Assembly (NCBI GenBank): GCA_018398765.1
Contig: JAHBMJ010005761.1
Coordinates: forward strand, 1-64,000
DNA from: Chromera velia
Lineage: Eukaryota > Sar > Chromeraceae
Length of the DNA stretch: 64,000 nt
Direction of reading: 5' to 3'
Within the stretch, counting starts at the first letter, position 1. Each line of letters opens with the position of its first letter. Shown here piece by piece: positions 59,675 through 64,000 of this stretch. The notes below the pieces were generated by a model. The model was not told the origin of the DNA. It worked only from the letters and a program-made list of their open reading frames with translations, and did not search any database. The translations under genes were made by a program, and so were the position numbers.

Positions 59675-61099
59675 ATGAGGTTGCGGAGCTTTCGTCTGTG
59701 CTGTTGTTGTTTGTGCGTTGTGTTAGCCCTTCCGCTTTCGTCTGGAGGACGGGTGGACCAGTGCAATCCCCTTCTCTTCTTGGGCTCTCTGGCTGATGAA
59801 GCAGACGCGAGATGGAGTTCCCTGCAAGAGGAGCTTTTGGATCTGCAGGTGCGAGGGAGCCTTGGTTTGTGTATATTTGAATGGTGTTCATGTGTCCTTC
59901 CCCTCTTTTTTCTTTTTGGTTTCCCTGGCAAGGACATTTTCGGATCTACCGGTCAATCTTTTGAAAGTGCGCGGCAGACAACCCTTTGTTCTTCCTAGAA
60001 GGCAATTTGGGTAGTGTAAGAGAACCGAGAAAGGGACGCAACTTGGTTGCAGGCATAAATGTGTCTATACTGTTCTTTTGCTGTTTGTCCGTCTGCTTGC
60101 AGACAGTGTTGTCCCCTGGGGTTGAGTTGGTCACTTTCTCTTTCGGTGTGTCTGACGACACTTTGAACTCGGGGTATGTTGGGGATGTGCGGCTGGAGAG
60201 AACAACAGGAGAGGCATTCGGATTCCCTCCTCTGACTGTTGATCGGGACACCGCCAAGATCCTCGCAGCTCTCGAGGCATTTTGTCTTTTCTCGAAGGTG
60301 GCAATAGAAGACGGAAATGAAAAGGAAGGAAGATGGGAGAAGGAGAAAGAAGGAATGCAGTTACAAAAGCAGGTGCAGAGAGTTGCACGGAGAAGGAAAG
60401 CATCTGGTTGTGGGGGTCCATCCTGGCTGGTGGTGTTGAGGGACTCCGACCTTCCCAGCCCCGTAGAGCTGTTGAAGTTCCTTGACTCAGAGCTTGAGCG
60501 GGAGCTCAGACAAAAGTTTCCGCATCTGTCAATTACAGACTCCGAAATGCGTCTGGGGGGGAGTTTCGCTGCGCGATTTCGCGCAGTGGCGGGTGAGCGA
60601 TCGACCTGGCTGGTGAGGAATCTGGTTGGCAACTGCGGAAACTCCTTCGATGCAGTGAATTGTGCAGGGCACTATGTAGGAGCTAATTCTCTCCTAGTGC
60701 CTGGTGAGGTGCCCCTCGCGTTCTCTGCCCGATTAGTGACTGATCTTTGCCCAGCAACACCCTTTTTGAAGAGTAGAGGGTCGACGGCAATCAACGTAGC
60801 AACTTGGATGGTTGGAAGTGATGACGTCATGTGAGTCGATGAGGGAGAGCTAGGAAAAGGACATGGCTGGATCCCCAGTGCTCCTCTCTTCCTTCAGTCA
60901 TGTTGGCTTGCTTTGTTGCGTGAATGACACTGCATGACAATCCTTTCCTCTGGCATGAACTGGTGTGCGTGTGAGTGTACTTGTATCCGTATCTGCATCT
61001 GCACGTGTGCCCTTTTCCTTCTTTTCTGAAACTCGGCTTTCTAAACTGTCTCCCTCATCAGACTCCCTTCAGAATTAACAGTCAGGAAGGACACACTCC

Positions 61100-61145
<46 letters not shown>

Positions 61146-62150
61146 GTTTTTGGATCCATCTAAAGGAATTCGCAAGGCTTCACACGGAGACCTTCGGGCA
61201 GCGCCTCTTGGCGTAGTGCGGGGCGGTGAAGGGGGCGGGGGCCAGATGGAAGTGAGAAAGGCGGGAGAGGGGTTTTTGGACAATGCACACGTCGCTCCTT
61301 TCTGTTTTAGATCGGGAGGAGATGCGTCGCCCATCTTCCGTTTTCCTCGCGGGTTGATGGGGGGTGGGACCTCGACTCTGAGGGTGCTTGTTCCCCACAA
61401 CGTGGCGTTGAGTCGCCGAGAGAGACAAGAAGGCAGGAGGGAGCCGATTGATGTGTGTTTGATTGTGTCGGCTTCCTTGGAGGCGCAAGGAAAAGGAGTG
61501 GGGGAATTGTCGGGTAGAGGGAAAACAGAAAGGACAGAAGTAGAAGGGTCTGACTCTGTAAGTGAACGTCTGCATGACTTCGGGTTCCCTTCCCATCCTC
61601 ATGAGGCAAGAGAGACGGCATCAGTTGATCGAAAGGTGGTGTCAAGAGAGTTTCCCTTTGTCCGTGTTTGGGACTTGAATGTCTCTCAAAATGGGGATGT
61701 GGGGGGCCTGGTTGGATTGAAAGCCCTGGAGGGGGTGTTGGGTGGAGGACGTGAGAATACAGAAGAGAATGCAGGTGTAGCTCTTAGATGGGGGCAGAAG
61801 GAAAGAGAGGGGAAAGGGTGCTCAGTTCCAGCCCCCGAGCTTTTGGTTGTGATCGCGTCTCGATGGAGAAACTGGCGGAGGAGGCGAAGGCTGAGAACGG
61901 CACTCACAGCTTTTACAGCTCTAGCAGGGGTGAGCTGCAGAAGCCACGAGAGGAGAACAGAGAGAGTGCAGCACTACCTAGGCAGACATGGCAGGCACGC
62001 AGGTGAAAAGAAAATATATCCGTGAAAGCAGCTTCTGCTTCCATGAGTCCTTCTTGAGCAAAGCCGTTTCATTCCTGCATTCGTTCGTTCTTTCTTTTTT
62101 TCTTTCTTTCTTTTTTTTTTTCTGTCTTTCTTTCTTTCTTTCTTTCTTTT

Positions 62151-62182
<32 letters not shown>

Positions 62183-62184
62183 TT

Positions 62185-62216
<32 letters not shown>

Positions 62217-64000
62217 TTTCTTTCTTTCTTTTTCTTTCTTTCTTTCTTTCTTTCTTTTTCTTTCTTTCTTTCTTCTCGGTATTGCAAGCGATTTCGGTAA
62301 AAGGCAAATTATGAAGACACTTTGGTGTATTCATCAGCCGATCCACGTAGAGTAAGGTCCGTCTTGTTTTTGTTGGAAAGAGAAAAGAGGCGCTTACTTG
62401 TTTGCCTCTGTGTACTTTCTCGGCAAAATCCCTTTTCTCCCGATCATCCGTCTGAAAATCTTTGTGAGAATACAGAGAGAAAGCTTTCATTTGCACATGC
62501 ATCTGAACTCACTCATCCATCCGTCTTCCAGTTCCCATTCCCCCCTTCATTCACTGTTCCCTCTTCCCTCCCTCCCTCCATCTGCCTTCCTCCTCCTACA
62601 GAAGATGGAGGAGGGAAGTGTCCCCTTCCGGTTCGTTTTCTTGCTTGGAGCCCCGCCCGCCTCCCTCTCTGAGAGTGACGGAAAGGGGGTTATGGCAGAG
62701 GCCCAAAATTCAGGAGACCTCCTCATACAGGACGACATCGGAGACGAAATCAACGTCGAGGCTATAGCACACACGGCCTATGCATTGGAGAGACCCTCAG
62801 ACGGGAGTGAGAGGAGGCACGATGCAGGACTTCATCCGCTTGCCATGAAAATTACTAGAGCAGCCCATCTCTTTCTCTCTCTGCAAGACCTCCCGCGTCC
62901 TTTCTGGGAGGGGGAGTTTGGAGGGCTTCGGAAAGAGAATACCCAGTTGAACGCTTCCGAGTGCCCGTCACTCGATGTCAGTGACTGGCTGTTCATAGTG
63001 GACGATGACTCGTTCGTCAACCCTCTGCACGCAAGGAGACTGCTGAGGCAGGCAAGGAACGAGAGGGGAGAGGTGTTGGATCCCCGCACAGAGAGAAGGC
63101 TGGTGGCAAACATCGCCAACAGCCCTCTGGAAGCTGATTTGAATCAGTGGGTGTTTCCCTACTTCCACGCTTTCCTCTCGGCATGGGCTTTCTTCTCTCC
63201 AACGCACTCGTTCATGCAATTGTCGGTATGACCCCTCAAGTCAAACCCAAATCCCTCCACAGGAAAATAGGTACTGTGCCTGTACATTCTCCCGCCTCTC
63301 TCAAGTCAGAAACTTGTGGGGATTCTATCGATCCCCTCTATGGAACACGGGAAGCGAAGTGCTCGGAGTTGAACAACACGAGCCATGATAGTGTCCGGGA
63401 GGAGGAGAAACAGAAGGAGAACGGAATGAGGGGAGGGAGTGGGGGCCTTCCAGGGTCCCGTGAAGCAGCTCAGATGAGAGGAGGAGGAGAAACGGGGGGA
63501 TGGCGTACACCGCTTCTGAAAATGGGTGCCTCTTCTGACATGAGTGTGGGGAGCTGGCTTGTAGGGATTGAAGGAGTGAGGTCAGTCTGTTCAATTCGTC
63601 AGGTAAGTGATAAGTGATAAGTGATTTAGTGGTGCCCTTGAGCACTGTCGCCGTTTTGTCTTGTAGAGGTCGCCCCCGCAAACGGCAGGGGGGTGTGCCC
63701 CATCGCTGAGGCTCAGACCACACCCCGTGGCCCGCCTGGAATCTCTTCCAGGCCGTTTTCAATCAACTTCTTTGTTGCACACACGCAGCCTAAGCCTTTG
63801 CATGTGACGTGCTTTACACATTGCGCTTCAGACAGTGAATCAGTTACGTTTGTTTTCCTTTTCCTATACAGGCAGGCCCCACAGCAAGCAAGTCTTTGTG
63901 GCCCTCAAGTTGCTTCCAGTATGTCTGTGGGCCTTTTCTTTCCGGCTGTTTGGTGGTGTCCGTCGGCCTGCGAACCCTGTGCGAAGGCCGTTTATTCTAT
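59675..64000 (+). CDS. Secretory protein with C-terminal GT31 galactosyltransferase-like domain (partial)
   Basis: Exons: 59675-59848, 60103-60830, 61146-61929, 62602-63602, and from 63872 past the window end; phases match at every junction. The N-terminus MRLRSFRLCCCCLCVVLALP is a signal peptide or anchor. Exons 2 and 3 encode about 500 residues I do not recognise (PSWLVVLRDSDLPSP, NVATWMVGSDDVM, REFPFVRVWDLNVSQ). Exon 4 carries the glycosyltransferase: FRFVFLLGAP, SGDLLIQDDIGDEINVEAIA, DWLFIVDDDSFVNPLHARRL (the D-D-D metal/donor site), GMGFLLSNALVHAIV and SSDMSVGSWLVGIEGV, the last corresponding to the E-D-V-x-x-G motif. This order is that of beta-1,3-galactosyltransferase/fringe-type GT31 enzymes. 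A one-base frame break lies near 63.18 kb. Confidence 0.7.
61103..61142 (+). repeat. (TG)n before splice acceptor
   Basis: A TG dinucleotide run leading directly into the acceptor at 61143-61145. The same arrangement occurs before asparaginase exon 5. Confidence 0.9.
62085..62276 (+). repeat. (TTTC)n tract in intron
   Basis: About 190 bp of TTTC/TTTTC repeats within the intron 61930-62601 of the GT31-like gene. It gives long artefactual open frames on both strands. Confidence 0.9.

Noticed and set aside
62069-62314. Lys/Glu/Arg-rich and Phe/Leu/Ser-rich frames
   Set aside because: Both come from the (TTTC)n tract in an intron.
63140-63200. Small intron explaining the frame change in the GT31 domain
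   Set aside because: No AG lies between the last residue needed in the first frame and the first needed in the second.
1-64000. CRISPR arrays, operons, bacterial promoters, tRNA or rRNA genes
   Set aside because: The sequence is eukaryotic nuclear DNA. No spaced palindromic repeats or cloverleaf/rRNA signatures were noticed on reading, although a tRNA scan was not possible.

Overview
This is a eukaryotic nuclear window. Three genes are interrupted by GT-AG introns whose acceptors follow pyrimidine tracts, and the rest is mostly transposable elements (TEs). The mix of gag-only LTR elements, LINEs with tetranucleotide tails, a hAT-like element, and secretory-pathway glycosyltransferase genes fits a protist alga. 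A photosynthetic alveolate such as a chromerid (Chromera-like) is my guess, not a demonstration. Splice donors are ordinary GT, which argues against a dinoflagellate.

Layout. 1-10.1 kb: two related LTR elements (906-7599 and 7949-10069). The first LTR of element 1 is split by a second, gag-only LTR element (936-3537), and element 2 carries an inverted LTR copy. 10.5-17 kb: a foldback element with 9-bp target duplications, a small inverted-repeat element, three 544-bp GC-rich tandem units, a hAT-like non-autonomous element with an 8-bp duplication, and the 3' part of a LINE. 17.0-23.4 kb: a complete 11-exon type I L-asparaginase gene on the + strand. 23.9-46.1 kb: one four-level TE nest, LINE A (minus) holding a 15.5-kb gag-bearing LTR element (plus), which holds LINE B (minus) with a 35-bp target duplication, whose reverse transcriptase holds a second hAT-like copy with an 8-bp duplication. 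46.2-51.0 kb: two AT-rich terminal-inverted-repeat elements, the second split by a reverse transcriptase element of a different class. An exact 1,076-bp duplication around a single N at 49353 looks like an unmerged contig overlap.

51.4-64.0 kb is gene-rich: a minus-strand, multi-exon fucosyltransferase-like gene (about 58734 to 51360) and a divergent plus-strand gene (59675 past the window end) with a signal peptide and a C-terminal GT31 (beta-1,3-galactosyltransferase-like) domain. They share a 940-bp intergenic region, and both products look secretory or Golgi. The GT31 domain shows one apparent frame break near 63.18 kb.

The most unusual features are a chromodomain at the C-terminus of an ORF1-type protein of LINE B, overlapping the endonuclease frame, and a second chromodomain fragment carried as cargo in one hAT-like copy while the other copy has different cargo in the same place. 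Exon phases of the asparaginase and of the other two genes were checked by hand. No database search was possible, so family names rest on visible motifs.
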